Below, in pieces: positions 32,022 through 42,243 of a stretch of DNA of 50,765 nt. The translations under genes were made by a program, and so were the position numbers. Origin of the DNA: Nitrospirota bacterium (GTDB taxonomy: Bacteria; Nitrospirota; 9FT-COMBO-42-15; HDB-SIOI813). How positions within the stretch are numbered: position 1 is the stretch's first letter; each line of letters starts with the position of its first letter. The notes below the pieces were generated by a model. The model was not told the origin of the DNA. It ran no database searches and saw only the letters and a program-made list of their open reading frames with translations. The DNA is taken from the NCBI GenBank assembly GCA_016212215.1, contig JACRGV010000077.1:1-50765 (forward strand), written 5' to 3'.

Positions 32022-32115
32022 GAACTTTTTTGTCTGATTTTTTATAAATTTCCAGCCCAAAATCAGCATTTGCTTTTTCTGTCATATTGCAATTCCAACT
32101 TAATTCACCAATGTC

Positions 32116-32493
32116 TTATATCAGTTGCCTTGCCGCTAACACACCGAACCAGGTAAATAAGATGCATGCAACAAAATTGGCAGTGCCGTTTATTATGGCA
32201 AGGAAAATCTTTCCGTCCTGAAGTAGTCTGAATGTTTCATAGCTAAGGGCTGATAGGGTTGACAGACCTCCGAGGAATCCTACAGTTATACCCACACGCA
32301 GGTCAAAGGATATAACCTCTGTAAGAATTCCGTATTCCATGACAAGACCTATTATAAAAGCACTTACTATGTTTACTGCAAATGTACCATAAGGAAAATT
32401 CCTCCCAAGTATATGATATACCCATCCGGACAGGTAATAACGTGATACACAGCCAAGTGCACCGAAGATTATAATGTATAAAACTACTCGCAT
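32116..32493 (-). CDS. crcB: Fluoride efflux channel CrcB/Fluc, 125 aa
   Basis: Four hydrophobic segments and the family motifs GALGCVSRYYLSGWV and YGTFAVNIVSAFIIG, plus VGITVGFLGGLSTLSALSYE with the (S/T)FS-like region. Forms a dual-topology dimer that exports fluoride. Single gene; no fluoride riboswitch fits in the short leader. Confidence 0.93.
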   Translation of the reverse strand: MRVVLYIIIFGALGCVSRYYLSGWVYHILGRNFPYGTFAVNIVSAFIIGLVMEYGILTEVISFDLRVGITVGFLGGLSTLSALSYETFRLLQDGKIFLAIINGTANFVACILFTWFGVLAARQLI

Positions 32494-32505
32494 TTTAATG
32501 CAACA

Positions 32506-32534
32506 ATAATAACCAAAACCTTCATAAAAAACAA
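32506..32534 (-). promoter_or_regulatory. Candidate crcB promoter
   Basis: TTGTTT (32534-32529), 17-base spacer, TATTAT (32511-32506). The predicted start is only a few bases before the ATG at 32493, so the leader would be near zero. Confidence 0.45.
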
Positions 32535-32540
32535 TAAAAA

Positions 32541-32572
32541 AAGCCCTCCGGAAATTTCCTATCCGGAGGGCT
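32541..32572 (-). terminator. Intrinsic terminator after groEL
   Basis: AAGCCCTCCGGA / TCCGGAGGGCTT stem with an 8-base loop, followed on the minus strand by a T-rich run, 31 bases past the groEL stop. Confidence 0.9.
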
Positions 32573-32602
32573 TCTATACTTAAAGAAGTTATTTTGTTTT
32601 AA

Positions 32603-34231
<1,629 letters not shown>

Positions 34232-34287
34232 TCAACATTCCTCCTTTATGAAATTTTAATTAGATATATACGATTTGAAAACAAGAA

Positions 34288-34572
34288 CTAACTTCCAAGA
34301 ATGCCGAGGATGTCCTCTTCTTTTAGAATCAGAAAATCATTCCCGTCTATATTAATCTTAGAACCGGAATACTTATCAAAGAGTACAGTGTCTCCTACTT
34401 TAACCTCTTTTACTTCACTCCCGACTGCCTCAACCTTTCCCTTCTGCGGTTTTTCCTTTGCAGTGTCAGGTAAATAAATTCCGCCTGCAGTCTTATCAGA
34501 CTCTTCAGCAAAACTAACGAATACCCTCTCTTTTAAAGGTCTAAACTTAGTAGATGTAACGGCTTGTCCCAT
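34288..34572 (-). CDS. groES: 10 kDa co-chaperonin GroES, 94 aa
   Basis: Heptameric lid of GroEL. Motifs [30 protein letters not shown] (mobile loop and roof), [14 protein letters not shown] and [10 protein letters not shown]. The ATG has AAAGGAGGGG upstream. No CIRCE (TTAGCACTC-N9-GAGTGCTAA) is present in its leader; a different long hairpin sits there. Confidence 0.97.
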   Translation of the reverse strand: MGQAVTSTKFRPLKERVFVSFAEESDKTAGGIYLPDTAKEKPQKGKVEAVGSEVKEVKVGDTVLFDKYSGSKINIDGNDFLILKEEDILGILGS

Positions 34573-34622
34573 TCTTCCCCCCTCCTTTCTAATTGTCTGT
34601 TTTTAAAGGTTAGTATAATTAT

Positions 34623-34669
34623 TACTTTTCTCCGATTAATCGCGGCCGCTTTTTTTCGGAAGAAAAGTA
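34623..34669 (-). promoter_or_regulatory. Long hairpin in the groES leader
   Basis: TACTTTTCTCCGA (34623-34635) pairs with TCGGAAGAAAAGTA (34656-34669) apart from one bulged base, giving a 13-bp stem. The 20-base loop contains the palindrome GCGGCCGC. It lies between the candidate promoter and the groES ribosome binding site, where heat-shock control elements usually sit. Confidence 0.5.
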
Positions 34670-34677
34670 CAGAAAAA

Positions 34678-34705
34678 TTTATAACCACTTATGCTTAAAA
34701 GGCAA
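34678..34705 (-). promoter_or_regulatory. Candidate groESL promoter
   Basis: TTGCCT (34705-34700), 16-base spacer, TATAAA (34683-34678): a sigma-70-type site in the rplQ-groES spacer, about 100 bases before the groES ATG. No sigma-32-type box is evident. Confidence 0.45.
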
Positions 34706-34766
34706 GTACCCAAATCCCAATTCTATGTATCGAATCTATTTGATCGCAGGTACTCATTTCGAATTT

Positions 34767-35141
34767 TTATTTGGTCTCTTTCGTACCGGCGTCAACTAAT
34801 TCAACTATTGCCATAGGAGCAGAATCACCGAGTCTTCTTCTTGTGCGTATTATCCTGAAATATCCTCCTGCCCTGTCCAGAAGCCTCGGAGCAATACTAT
34901 CAAATAATTTGGTCACGACAGTTTCACTCTTCACATAAGCAAGGACAAGTCTCCTGTCATGAAGAGTCCCGCTTTTCCCTTTGGTTATGATCTTCTCTGC
35001 AATAGGCTTAACCATTTTCGCCTTTGTTACAGTAGTCTCAATCTTTCCATGTTCAAGGAGGGATGTGACCAGATTTCTAAATAAAGACAACCTGTGCTTA
35101 GTGTCTCTTCCTAATTGTTTACCTGCTTTTTTGTGTCTCAT
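34767..35141 (-). CDS. rplQ: 50S ribosomal protein L17, 124 aa
   Basis: L17 motif MRHKKAGKQLGRDTKHRLSL at the N-terminus, then RNLVTSLLEHGKIETT and DRAGGYFRIIRTRRRLGDSA. Last gene of the alpha operon, 5 bases after rpoA, before the groESL unit. Confidence 0.97.
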   Translation of the reverse strand: MRHKKAGKQLGRDTKHRLSLFRNLVTSLLEHGKIETTVTKAKMVKPIAEKIITKGKSGTLHDRRLVLAYVKSETVVTKLFDSIAPRLLDRAGGYFRIIRTRRRLGDSAPMAIVELVDAGTKETK

Positions 35142-35146
35142 TCTTT

Positions 35147-36181
35147 TTACCCTTCATCATTTTTGTTTAATTCATCTATCTTCATCCCAAAGGTTAATCC
35201 CATGCTGTGTAACAACAGCTTTATTTCATTAAGGGACTTCCTTCCAAAATTCTTTGTGTCAAGCATATCAGCCTCTGTCTTTTGAACAAGGTCTGATATA
35301 GTAAATATCCTGGCATTTTTAAGACAATTGGCAGAACGTACAGAAAGCTCAAGCTCTTCTACACTTTTAAGAAGATTTTTATTTATCTCTTCAGCGCTCT
35401 TTACTGCTATTTCTGAGGGGTCAGTAACAATAATCTCTACATCATCATCGTCATCCTCTTCTTCATCATATTCTTCACACTCTTCAGTTGTGATAAATAT
35501 CGCCATGTGGTCTTTCAAAATTCTTGCAGCCTGAGATACCGCATCATCAGGTTTTATACTGCCGTCCGTCCATACATCCAGAATAAGTCGGTCATAGTCC
35601 GTCTGACCTCCGACACGTGTGTTTTCAACGCGAAAATTTACCCTCTGAACAGGAGAGAATATTGAGTCTATCGGAATCACTCCTATAGGCATACCATCTT
35701 CCTTATTATTCTCAGCTACAACATACCCTCTCCCCAGTTTTACTGCCATCTCAATCTCAAGTTTTGCATCTTTTTCAAGAGTAGCAATTAGAAGGTCAGG
35801 GCTTAAGATATCTACATCTGCATCATGAATAATATCCTTGCCGAGAACAGTGCACGGTCCCTTCTTCTGAATATAAATAGTCTTGGGTTTTTCAGAATAT
35901 AATTTTACCCTTAATGTTTTTATATTAAGTATTATGTCTGTTACATCTTCCTTAACTCCAGGAATTGTAGAAAACTCGTGAGGTACCCCTTCAATCTTTA
36001 TAGATGTGACGGCAGCCCCGACAATAGATGAAATGAGTATTCTCCTTATAGAGTTCCCGATTGTTGCCCCGAATCCCCGTTCAAAAGGTTCAGCAACAAA
36101 TCTGCCATAAGTATTAGTAATTGTTGACTCATCAAACTCTAACTTCTTTGGAATCTGAAAATCTTTCGTCTTTACTATCAT
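35147..36181 (-). CDS. rpoA: RNA polymerase alpha subunit, 344 aa
   Basis: The ATG at 36181 (MIVKTKDFQIPKKL) has GAGGGGG 5-6 bases upstream and is preferred to the ATG at 36199. The N-terminal assembly domain (about 10-230) carries FERGFGATIGNSIRRILISS; the C-terminal DNA-binding domain (about 280-335) carries LELSVRSANCLKNA and GRKSLNEIKLLLHSMGL. The linker is longer than usual and has a nearly unbroken acidic run around residues 233-248 (EECEEYDEEEDDDDD). Confidence 0.97.
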   Translation of the reverse strand: MIVKTKDFQIPKKLEFDESTITNTYGRFVAEPFERGFGATIGNSIRRILISSIVGAAVTSIKIEGVPHEFSTIPGVKEDVTDIILNIKTLRVKLYSEKPKTIYIQKKGPCTVLGKDIIHDADVDILSPDLLIATLEKDAKLEIEMAVKLGRGYVVAENNKEDGMPIGVIPIDSIFSPVQRVNFRVENTRVGGQTDYDRLILDVWTDGSIKPDDAVSQAARILKDHMAIFITTEECEEYDEEEDDDDDVEIIVTDPSEIAVKSAEEINKNLLKSVEELELSVRSANCLKNARIFTISDLVQKTEADMLDTKNFGRKSLNEIKLLLHSMGLTFGMKIDELNKNDEG

Positions 36182-36249
36182 ATATTCCCCCTCAAACATA
36201 GTAATGACAGTTAATTATATAAAACCTAATATATATATCACTGTAAAAT

Positions 36250-36882
36250 TTACTTAGAATAGAGCTCAACTATAAGTTGTTCATTAATAGGCAGAGGTAT
36301 TTCTTCCCTAGTCGGCAGACTGATTATCTTTGCTCTATAATTTTCTTTCTCAACTTCTAACCATGTTGGTATAATCTTACTTCCTATACACTCTATCGCA
36401 TCTTTAAATCTTACATCTTCCCTGCTCTTTTCACGGATTTCTATTACATCACCATCACTAACTAAAAATGACGGGAGATTTACTTTTCTTCCATTCACGA
36501 TAAAATGTCCATGCCTGAGTAATTGTCTTGCCTCTCTCCGTGACTGGACAAAACCTGATTTATAAATAACATTATCCAATCTTCTTTCGAGCATCTGAAG
36601 GAGGACTTCTCCGGTAATCCCTTTAGTCTTTGCAGATTTCTCAAAGTATCCCCTGAACTGTCTTTCCAGAACTCCGTATATGTGCCTGACCTTCTGTTTC
36701 TCCCTGAGCTGTATAGAGTAATCAGTCGGCTTCCCTCCTTTGCCTGACTGACCGTGCTGTCCAGGCGGATATCCCCTCCGGTCAAATGCACATTTCTCAG
36801 TTAAGCATCGTGTGCCTTTCAGGAATAGCTTTATTCCATCTCTTCTGCATAATCTGCAGACTGGTCCTGTATATCTTGCCAA
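36250..36882 (-). CDS. rpsD: 30S ribosomal protein S4, 210 aa
   Basis: First codon is TTG, placed by alignment with the family (ARYTGPVCRLCRR). It is the zinc-binding form: C9, C12, C26 and C31. The S4 RNA-binding domain (RLDNVIYKSGFVQSRREARQ, LLRHGHFIVNGRKVNLPS) is complete. S4 nucleates 30S assembly and in many bacteria represses the alpha operon. Confidence 0.97.
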   Translation of the reverse strand: MARYTGPVCRLCRRDGIKLFLKGTRCLTEKCAFDRRGYPPGQHGQSGKGGKPTDYSIQLREKQKVRHIYGVLERQFRGYFEKSAKTKGITGEVLLQMLERRLDNVIYKSGFVQSRREARQLLRHGHFIVNGRKVNLPSFLVSDGDVIEIREKSREDVRFKDAIECIGSKIIPTWLEVEKENYRAKIISLPTREEIPLPINEQLIVELYSK

Positions 36883-36893
36883 TTAAATCCCCC

Positions 36894-37277
36894 CTACACC
36901 CTTCTTCTCTTTGGCGGCCTGCAGCCATTATGAGGAATTGGTGTCACATCTTTTATTGCGTTAATCTTTAAACCAGCCGCCTGAAGTGCCCTGATTGCTG
37001 ATTCCCTTCCTGCCCCTGGCCCTTTTACCATAACATCAACCTGGCGAAGTCCGTGTTCCATACCCTTCTTTGCCGCTGATTCTGCAGCCTTTTGTGCAGC
37101 AAATGGGGTACTTTTTCTGGATCCCTTAAAACCCTCTGACCCTGAACTGCACCAAACTACAACATTCCCGTTCATATCAGTGATAGTCACAATAGTGTTA
37201 TTAAATGACGCCTGAACATGGGCAACGCCTACCTGTATATTCTTTTTCTCTTTCTTTTTTTGTGTCTTTTTAGCCAT
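36894..37277 (-). CDS. rpsK: 30S ribosomal protein S11, 127 aa
   Basis: Motifs [41 protein letters not shown] (split in family as SAG..KGSRK..TPFAAQ) and [16 protein letters not shown] at the C-terminus. S11 lines the mRNA exit channel. 11 bases before rpsD. Confidence 0.97.
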   Translation of the reverse strand: MAKKTQKKKEKKNIQVGVAHVQASFNNTIVTITDMNGNVVVWCSSGSEGFKGSRKSTPFAAQKAAESAAKKGMEHGLRQVDVMVKGPGAGRESAIRALQAAGLKINAIKDVTPIPHNGCRPPKRRRV

Positions 37278-37306
37278 CAGTTACCTCATTATTTAAAGCA
37301 GTAAAA

Positions 37307-37675
37307 TTACTTTTTCTTTGATCCTATTGCACGTCTCGGACCCTTTCTTGTTCTTGCATTGGTCTTGGTACGCTGTCCTCTTGCCGGAAGAGAACGGCGG
37401 TGCCTTGAGCCTCTGTAACTTCCTATATCCATAAGACGCTTAATACTCATTGAAACTTTACGGCGAAGGTCACCTTCAACCGAACAGACCTTGTCAATGA
37501 ACTCTCTTATCCTGCCGAGTTCCTCATCAGTAAGATCCTTTATCTTGGTATTCAAATCTACACTAGTACCTGTAAGAATCTTTTTTGCAGTACTGCGGCC
37601 TATGCCAAAAATATAAGTCAAGCCAACCTCTGCTCTCTTGTTCCCCGGTAAATCTACGCCTTCTATCCTTGCCAA
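37307..37675 (-). CDS. rpsM: 30S ribosomal protein S13, 122 aa
   Basis: Starts at TTG ([20 protein letters not shown]). Contains [33 protein letters not shown] and the basic C-terminus [21 protein letters not shown]13 contacts the 50S head bridge and P-site tRNA. Separated from rpmJ by a G/C palindrome. Confidence 0.97.
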   Translation of the reverse strand: MARIEGVDLPGNKRAEVGLTYIFGIGRSTAKKILTGTSVDLNTKIKDLTDEELGRIREFIDKVCSVEGDLRRKVSMSIKRLMDIGSYRGSRHRRSLPARGQRTKTNARTRKGPRRAIGSKKK

Positions 37676-37712
37676 TTTACTTACCTCCCTGATTCATCTG
37701 CATCTATTTCAA

Positions 37713-37765
37713 CCGAAAATAACCCCATCCCCACCCTGCCCCTCCCCTTGAAGGGGAGGGAAATA
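37713..37765. repeat. G/C-rich dispersed palindrome, copy 8
   Basis: CGAAAATAACCCCATCCCC flank then CCCTCCCC-TTGA-GGGGAGGG with AAATAA, in the rpmJ-rpsM spacer of the ribosomal operon. Confidence 0.85.
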
Positions 37766-37773
37766 ATGGGGGG

Positions 37774-37887
37774 CTATCCCTGTCTTTGTTTATGACGTGT
37801 GTTTTCGCACAAAACACGCAGAACGCCTCTCCTTCTGATAATCTTACACTTTAAACACATCTTTTTAACCGATGACCTGACTTTCAT
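37774..37887 (-). CDS. rpmJ: 50S ribosomal protein L36, 37 aa
   Basis: Short frame encoding [20 protein letters not shown] then [17 protein letters not shown]. Zinc ligands C11, C14, C27 and H32 are all present, so it is the zinc-containing (C+) form. Lies between infA and rpsM as expected. Confidence 0.97.
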   Translation of the reverse strand: MKVRSSVKKMCLKCKIIRRRGVLRVLCENTRHKQRQG

Positions 37888-37908
37888 TTTGTATTCCTTC
37901 CTATATCC

Positions 37909-37955
37909 TTACCTGTTCTTACTTCTATCTTATTGCTTCTAACTTCTGCTCACTT
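37909..37955. repeat. Heptamer repeat, ACTTCTA family
   Basis: TTCTTACTTCTATCTTATTG and CTTCTAACTTCTGCTCAC in the infA-rpmJ spacer. Confidence 0.7.
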
Positions 37956-37965
37956 TTAGCTGTCT

Positions 37966-38184
37966 TTACTTAAATCTATACGTTATCCTGCCCCTTGATA
38001 AATCATACGGAGATAATTCTATTGTCACCTTGTCACCGGGTAATATTTTTATAAAGTGCATCCTCATCTTCCCCGATATATGTGCCAACACTTTATGACC
38101 ATTCTCCAGTTCCACCATGAACATAGCATTGGGCAATGTTTCAATTATCGTACCCTGAACTTCAATCGGTTCTTCTTTGCCCAT
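37966..38184 (-). CDS. infA: Translation initiation factor IF-1, 72 aa
   Basis: Start set at the ATG at 38184 ([20 protein letters not shown]); the frame opens 24 codons earlier, but that extension is encoded by repeat DNA and does not resemble IF-1. The OB-fold motifs [20 protein letters not shown] and [20 protein letters not shown] are present and the length is exact. Blocks the A site during initiation. Confidence 0.97.
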   Translation of the reverse strand: MGKEEPIEVQGTIIETLPNAMFMVELENGHKVLAHISGKMRMHFIKILPGDKVTIELSPYDLSRGRITYRFK

Positions 38185-38237
38185 ATTTTTATTTTCCCTG
38201 TTGTTCTTACTATCAGGGTACAGTATTTCTGCAAGTC

Positions 38238-38276
38238 CCCAATTTTCAATTATCAATTCTTAATTCTCAATTGTTT
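38238..38276. repeat. Heptamer repeat, CAATTNT family
   Basis: CAATTTT, CAATTAT, CAATTCT, TAATTCT, CAATTGT: five successive seven-base units in the map-infA spacer. Confidence 0.85.
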
Positions 38277-38285
38277 TTTGCTGCA

Positions 38286-39032
38286 TTATAACATAGTCAG
38301 AATCAAAGGGCTATCCCCTATAATAGCAACTGTATGTTCAAAGTGGGCAGAAAGACTTTTATCTTTTGTTACCGCAGTCCACCCATTGTCAAGGACATTC
38401 AGGTCACTCAACCCAATATTCACCATCGGCTCTATGGCCAGTACCATTCCGTTTTTTAGCCTCGGCCCTTTCCCACGTTCACCGTAGTTTGGAACTGGGG
38501 GGTCTTCATGTAATGACCTTCCGATTCCATGACCGACATATTCTCTTACAACCGAATAACCGGCATTCTCAACATAATCCTGTACAGCACAGGATATGTC
38601 GGATACCCTGTTGCCCGGTATTGCCTTATCTATTGCCTTATATAAGGACTCCTCTGTAATTCTCAGGAGTTTCTCTGCATCTTCGCTGATTTTACCGACA
38701 GGGACTGATAGAGCCGCATCACCATAATATCCATCACGAATAACACCTATATCTATACTGACTATATCCCCTTCTTCGATCATCCTTCCGGATGGTATCC
38801 CATGTACAATCTCTTCATTAACAGATATGCAGGCTGTGCTTGGAAACCCTCTATATCCTTTAAATGCGGGGATTCCGCCCTTTTTTCTGATAAGTTCTTC
38901 TGCTATCCGGTCTATATCCCTTGTTCTTATTCCATCAATTACCCTTATTTTTAATTCTTCCAGTACTTCTGCAACTATCCTGCATGATACCTTTATCTTA
39001 TCAATTTCCCGTGATGACTTTAGTATTATCAT
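38286..39032 (-). CDS. map: Methionine aminopeptidase type I, 248 aa
   Basis: Removes N-terminal Met from nascent proteins. Metal ligands of the pita-bread fold: H79-type GIPAFKGYRGFPSTACISVN and EIVHGIPS, D and D in VSIDIGVIRDGYYGDAALS, H in EYVGHGIGRSLHEDPPVPN, E in LAIEPMVNIG and the final E in HFEHTVAI. Lacks the N-terminal SH3-binding zinc fingers of eukaryotic forms. Follows adk. Confidence 0.97.
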   Translation of the reverse strand: MIILKSSREIDKIKVSCRIVAEVLEELKIRVIDGIRTRDIDRIAEELIRKKGGIPAFKGYRGFPSTACISVNEEIVHGIPSGRMIEEGDIVSIDIGVIRDGYYGDAALSVPVGKISEDAEKLLRITEESLYKAIDKAIPGNRVSDISCAVQDYVENAGYSVVREYVGHGIGRSLHEDPPVPNYGERGKGPRLKNGMVLAIEPMVNIGLSDLNVLDNGWTAVTKDKSLSAHFEHTVAIIGDSPLILTML

Positions 39033-39038
39033 TTGAGG

Positions 39039-39680
39039 TTACTGAACAGCAGCACAGATATTGTCAAAAACTATGTCAATATCATCACTTGCATCAACCT
39101 TTTTCAGTAATCCTTTTTCTGAATAATATGTTACGAGTGGTTCAGTCTTTTCCCTGTATACCCTTAGCCTTTCACGAATTGTCTCTTCTTTATCATCATT
39201 CCGTTGGATAAGCCTGCCGCCGCAATTATCACACACACCCTCTTTTTGGGAGGGGCTGAAAAATATATGGAATGTAGTCTGACATGCCTCACAGCTTCTC
39301 CTGCCGCTGAGCCTTTTTACTACTTCACCTTCATCTACATCAAGATTTAAGACATGCCCGACTGGAGTATTTATTCTCTGCAGCATTGAATCAAGTGCAT
39401 TAGCCTGCTGAAGTGTCCTTGGAAAACCATCCAGTATCCACCCTGTACTGCAGTCTTTTGCTTTTAATCTCTCTTCTACAATTCCTATAACAACTTCATC
39501 AGGAACGAGCTGACCGGCGTCCATAAAAGATCTGGCCTTCAAACCAAGATCCGTACCATTCTTAATTGCGTCCCTCAGCATATCTCCTGTTGATATTTTG
39601 GGGATATTAAATTTTCCTGTAAGTTTATTAGCCTGTGTCCCTTTTCCGGCTCCCGGGGCACCCAACAAAATTAGTCTCAT
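39039..39680 (-). CDS. adk: Adenylate kinase, long LID zinc form, 213 aa
   Basis: ATP + AMP = 2 ADP. P-loop GAPGAGKGT at 7-15, NMP-binding TGDMLRDAI, DGFPRT at 84-89 and the LID with C130, C133, C150 and C153 binding structural zinc, as in Gram-positive and many deep-branching lineages. Lies between secY and map. Confidence 0.97.
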   Translation of the reverse strand: MRLILLGAPGAGKGTQANKLTGKFNIPKISTGDMLRDAIKNGTDLGLKARSFMDAGQLVPDEVVIGIVEERLKAKDCSTGWILDGFPRTLQQANALDSMLQRINTPVGHVLNLDVDEGEVVKRLSGRRSCEACQTTFHIFFSPSQKEGVCDNCGGRLIQRNDDKEETIRERLRVYREKTEPLVTYYSEKGLLKKVDASDDIDIVFDNICAAVQ

Positions 39681-39692
39681 TATAAATCCCTT

Positions 39693-41006
39693 TTAGGCCC
39701 CTACACCTTTTAACTTTCCCTTTTTCAGGAAACCGTCATAGTTTCTGTTTATCATGTGTGTCTCTATTTGCTGGGCAGTTTCCATTGCTACTACAATTAC
39801 TATCAACACAGAAGTTCCACCCAGATAAAATGGTACCTTTGTGTATGATATTAATAATTCCGGAAATACAGATATTGCCGTTAGATAAACTGCCCCAACA
39901 AAAGTAATGCGGGACATCACCTTGTAGATATAATCAGAGGTTCTCTGTCCAGGCCTGATGCCCGGTATAAACCCGCCGTATTTTTTCATGTTGTCTGCAA
40001 TATCCACCGGATTCAAAACCACTGCTGTATAAAAATAACAGAAGAATATTATTAATGTCCCATATAAAAATGTATGCAAAAAAGACCCGGGGCCGAACTG
40101 TGTTGCTATTGCATTTACCCATGGAATCGCTATAAACCCTGCAATTGTTGCAGGAAATGCAAGCAATGATGATGCAAATATCGGGGGTATAACCCCTGAT
40201 GTATTAAGCTTCAGAGGTATATGTGTACTCTGTCCTCCATAAACTTTTCTACCCACCACTCTCTTTGCATATTGAACAGGGATTTTTCGCTTTGCACTTT
40301 CTATGTACACTACTACAGCAACTATTAAGAGTACCATTGCTATTATAACAATAAGTAATAATGCACCTATTTGTCCTGATTTGAATAATTGAAATGTATT
40401 AATAAATGCCCGGGGAATCCCTACAATAATACCGGCAAATATTATAATTGAAATGCCGTTACCTATACCTCTCTCAGTAATCTGTTCTCCGAGCCACATA
40501 ACAAATATAGTTCCGGTTGTAAGAGTTAAGGCCGTCATTATACGGAATGCCCATCCTGGTGATGAAACAAACATACCGTTTTGCATACCTTCAAGCCCAA
40601 TAGCAATTCCGAATGACTGAATAAGGCTTATGCCGACTGTGCTGTAACGTGTATATTGTGTAATCTTTTTGTGACCGCTCTCTCCTTCTTTTGCAAGGGC
40701 CGCAAGACTTGGTATTACAACAGTAAGCAATTGGAATATAATAGATGCCGAAATGTACGGCATAATACCCAATGCAAAAATAGATAGTTTTGACAAGGCA
40801 CCGCCGGAGAATATATCGAAGAAGCCCATCAACGCCCCGCCCTTTTCCCTAAGAAAAGTGCTTAATGCCGCTCCATCAATACCTGGAGTCGGAGTATGAG
40901 CACCAAGACGGTAGATGGCCAGAAGGCCAAAGGTAAAGAGTATCCTGTTTCTTAGCTCCGGAATCCTGAAGATATTCTGTAAATTAGTGATTAGACGATC
41001 AAACAA
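39693..41006 (-). CDS. secY: Preprotein translocase subunit SecY, 437 aa
   Basis: Ten-helix protein-conducting channel. Starts with TTG (FDRLITNLQNIFRIPELRNR). Family motifs include YRLGAHTPTPGID, GIMPYISASIIFQLL, GERGIGNGISIIIFAGI (ITERGIGNG) and GFIPGIRPGQRTSDYI. Helix count and length are normal. One base separates it from rplO. Confidence 0.97.
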   Translation of the reverse strand: MFDRLITNLQNIFRIPELRNRILFTFGLLAIYRLGAHTPTPGIDGAALSTFLREKGGALMGFFDIFSGGALSKLSIFALGIMPYISASIIFQLLTVVIPSLAALAKEGESGHKKITQYTRYSTVGISLIQSFGIAIGLEGMQNGMFVSSPGWAFRIMTALTLTTGTIFVMWLGEQITERGIGNGISIIIFAGIIVGIPRAFINTFQLFKSGQIGALLLIVIIAMVLLIVAVVVYIESAKRKIPVQYAKRVVGRKVYGGQSTHIPLKLNTSGVIPPIFASSLLAFPATIAGFIAIPWVNAIATQFGPGSFLHTFLYGTLIIFFCYFYTAVVLNPVDIADNMKKYGGFIPGIRPGQRTSDYIYKVMSRITFVGAVYLTAISVFPELLISYTKVPFYLGGTSVLIVIVVAMETAQQIETHMINRNYDGFLKKGKLKGVGA

Positions 41007-41007
41007 C

Positions 41008-41448
41008 TCAAATTACCTCTAACGAGCCTCCAGCCTGCTTAATCTTTTCTTCAGCACTTTTGCTGAATTTATTTGCCTTAATGACCAGAGACTTTTGTAA
41101 CTCTCCGTCACAGAGGATCTTTACTCCTGACCTTCTCTTTATTATTCCCTTTTCTTTTAATGACTCAGGGGTTACAACGTCGCCTGTATTAAAATGTTTA
41201 TCTATCAGTCCAAGATTGACAACCTGATAAACAGTCTTGAATGGATTCGTAAACCCTCTCTTAGGAATTATTCTTTGTAAAGGCATCTGCCCGCCCTCAA
41301 AACCTGGTGTGGTACTTCCGCCGCTCCTAGCAAGCTGTCCCTTGTGACCTTTACAAGCTGTTTTTCCATGACCGGAACCTGGTCCACGGCCGACTATCTT
41401 TTTCCTTTTTCTTGCCCCTTTTGGGGACCTTAACTCATTAAGCTTCAT
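41008..41448 (-). CDS. rplO: 50S ribosomal protein L15, 146 aa
   Basis: [40 protein letters not shown] and [20 protein letters not shown] are diagnostic. Late 50S assembly protein. Confidence 0.97.
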   Translation of the reverse strand: MKLNELRSPKGARKRKKIVGRGPGSGHGKTACKGHKGQLARSGGSTTPGFEGGQMPLQRIIPKRGFTNPFKTVYQVVNLGLIDKHFNTGDVVTPESLKEKGIIKRRSGVKILCDGELQKSLVIKANKFSKSAEEKIKQAGGSLEVI

Positions 41449-41478
41449 TATCTCCCTCTCAAGTTACTATCGCTAATA

Positions 41479-41661
41479 CTACAGTGCCTTAACTGTAACA
41501 AGATGTCTTATCTTATGTACCATGCCCCTTGTTTCAGGGGTATCCTGTCTTATAACTGTATGTCCAATCTTTCTCAGACCCAACCCGACCACTACTCTTC
41601 TATGTTTCTCAGGAGTACCTATCTCGCTTTTTAACTGCGTTATAGCAATCATTTTCATCAT
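41479..41661 (-). CDS. rpmD: 50S ribosomal protein L30, 60 aa
   Basis: [20 protein letters not shown] and [20 protein letters not shown] are the L30 motif. Overlaps the rpsE stop (ATGA), so translation is coupled; two start codons in tandem (ATGATG) leave the exact first residue open. Confidence 0.95.
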   Translation of the reverse strand: MMKMIAITQLKSEIGTPEKHRRVVVGLGLRKIGHTVIRQDTPETRGMVHKIRHLVTVKAL

Positions 41662-42170
41662 GCACCTTCCTCTGCCGATATTTCCTCAGCCTTATATTCC
41701 CTGGCTTTAAGTACGTCTTCAGGAACACGAAGCAACATCAGTCCCTCAACAGTTGCACGCACTACATTAAACGGGTTCCCGCTGCCCAAAGACTTGCATA
41801 ATACATTCTGAACACCGGCTACCTCCATCATAGCCCTCACCGGTCCGCCTGCAATAACTCCGGTACCGGATGATGCCGGTTTTATAATTATTGTTTCAGC
41901 CCCAAAATGTCCTACAACTTCATGAGGGATAGTTGTACTTCTGAGTGGAAATCTGATAAGGTTTTTCTTTGCATGTTCTGTGGCTTTTCTTATTGCCTCC
42001 GGCACTTCTGCGGCCTTTCCTTTGCCGAAGCCGATACAACCATTCTCATCTCCGACAACAACAAGCGCACTGAAACTAAACCTTCTGCCGCCCTTAACCA
42101 CCTTAGCCACCCGGTTTATATATACTACCTTATCTCTTAATGTAAGCTCATCCGGATTAATCTTCCTCAA
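41658..42170 (-). CDS. rpsE: 30S ribosomal protein S5, 170 aa
   Basis: TTG start with GGGAGG 6 bases upstream. Double-stranded-RNA-binding S5 domain ([39 protein letters not shown]) and S5 C-terminal domain ([20 protein letters not shown]). Helps decoding fidelity. Confidence 0.97.
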   Translation of the reverse strand: MRKINPDELTLRDKVVYINRVAKVVKGGRRFSFSALVVVGDENGCIGFGKGKAAEVPEAIRKATEHAKKNLIRFPLRSTTIPHEVVGHFGAETIIIKPASSGTGVIAGGPVRAMMEVAGVQNVLCKSLGSGNPFNVVRATVEGLMLLRVPEDVLKAREYKAEEISAEEGA

Positions 42171-42185
42171 AACTACCTCCCCATC

Positions 42186-42243
42186 ATTAGAATTTTCATG
42201 GAAATTCCTAATGAAATTTCTAATTTCAAATTTAAAAAATTAA
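42186..42243. repeat. AT-rich degenerate short-period repeat
   Basis: AATTTC and AAATTT units (GAAATTCCTAATGAAATTTC, TAATTTCAAATTTAAAAAAT) in the rplR-rpsE spacer; periodicity near seven but degenerate. Confidence 0.45.

Larger units (their letters stand above)
27732..32087. repeat. Large segmental duplication, copy 2
   Basis: About 4.4 kb corresponding to 22912-27120. Starts in the amiC fragment and ends at CTGTCATATT before crcB. The 611 bases between the copies hold only cobO. Confidence 0.92.

Noticed and set aside
22912-32087. Composite transposon explanation for the duplication
   Set aside because: No transposase, terminal inverted repeats or target-site duplication are visible at the two break regions; a plain tandem duplication is simpler.
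34573-34766. CIRCE element before groES
   Set aside because: No TTAGCACTC/GAGTGCTAA pair is present; only a different inverted repeat.
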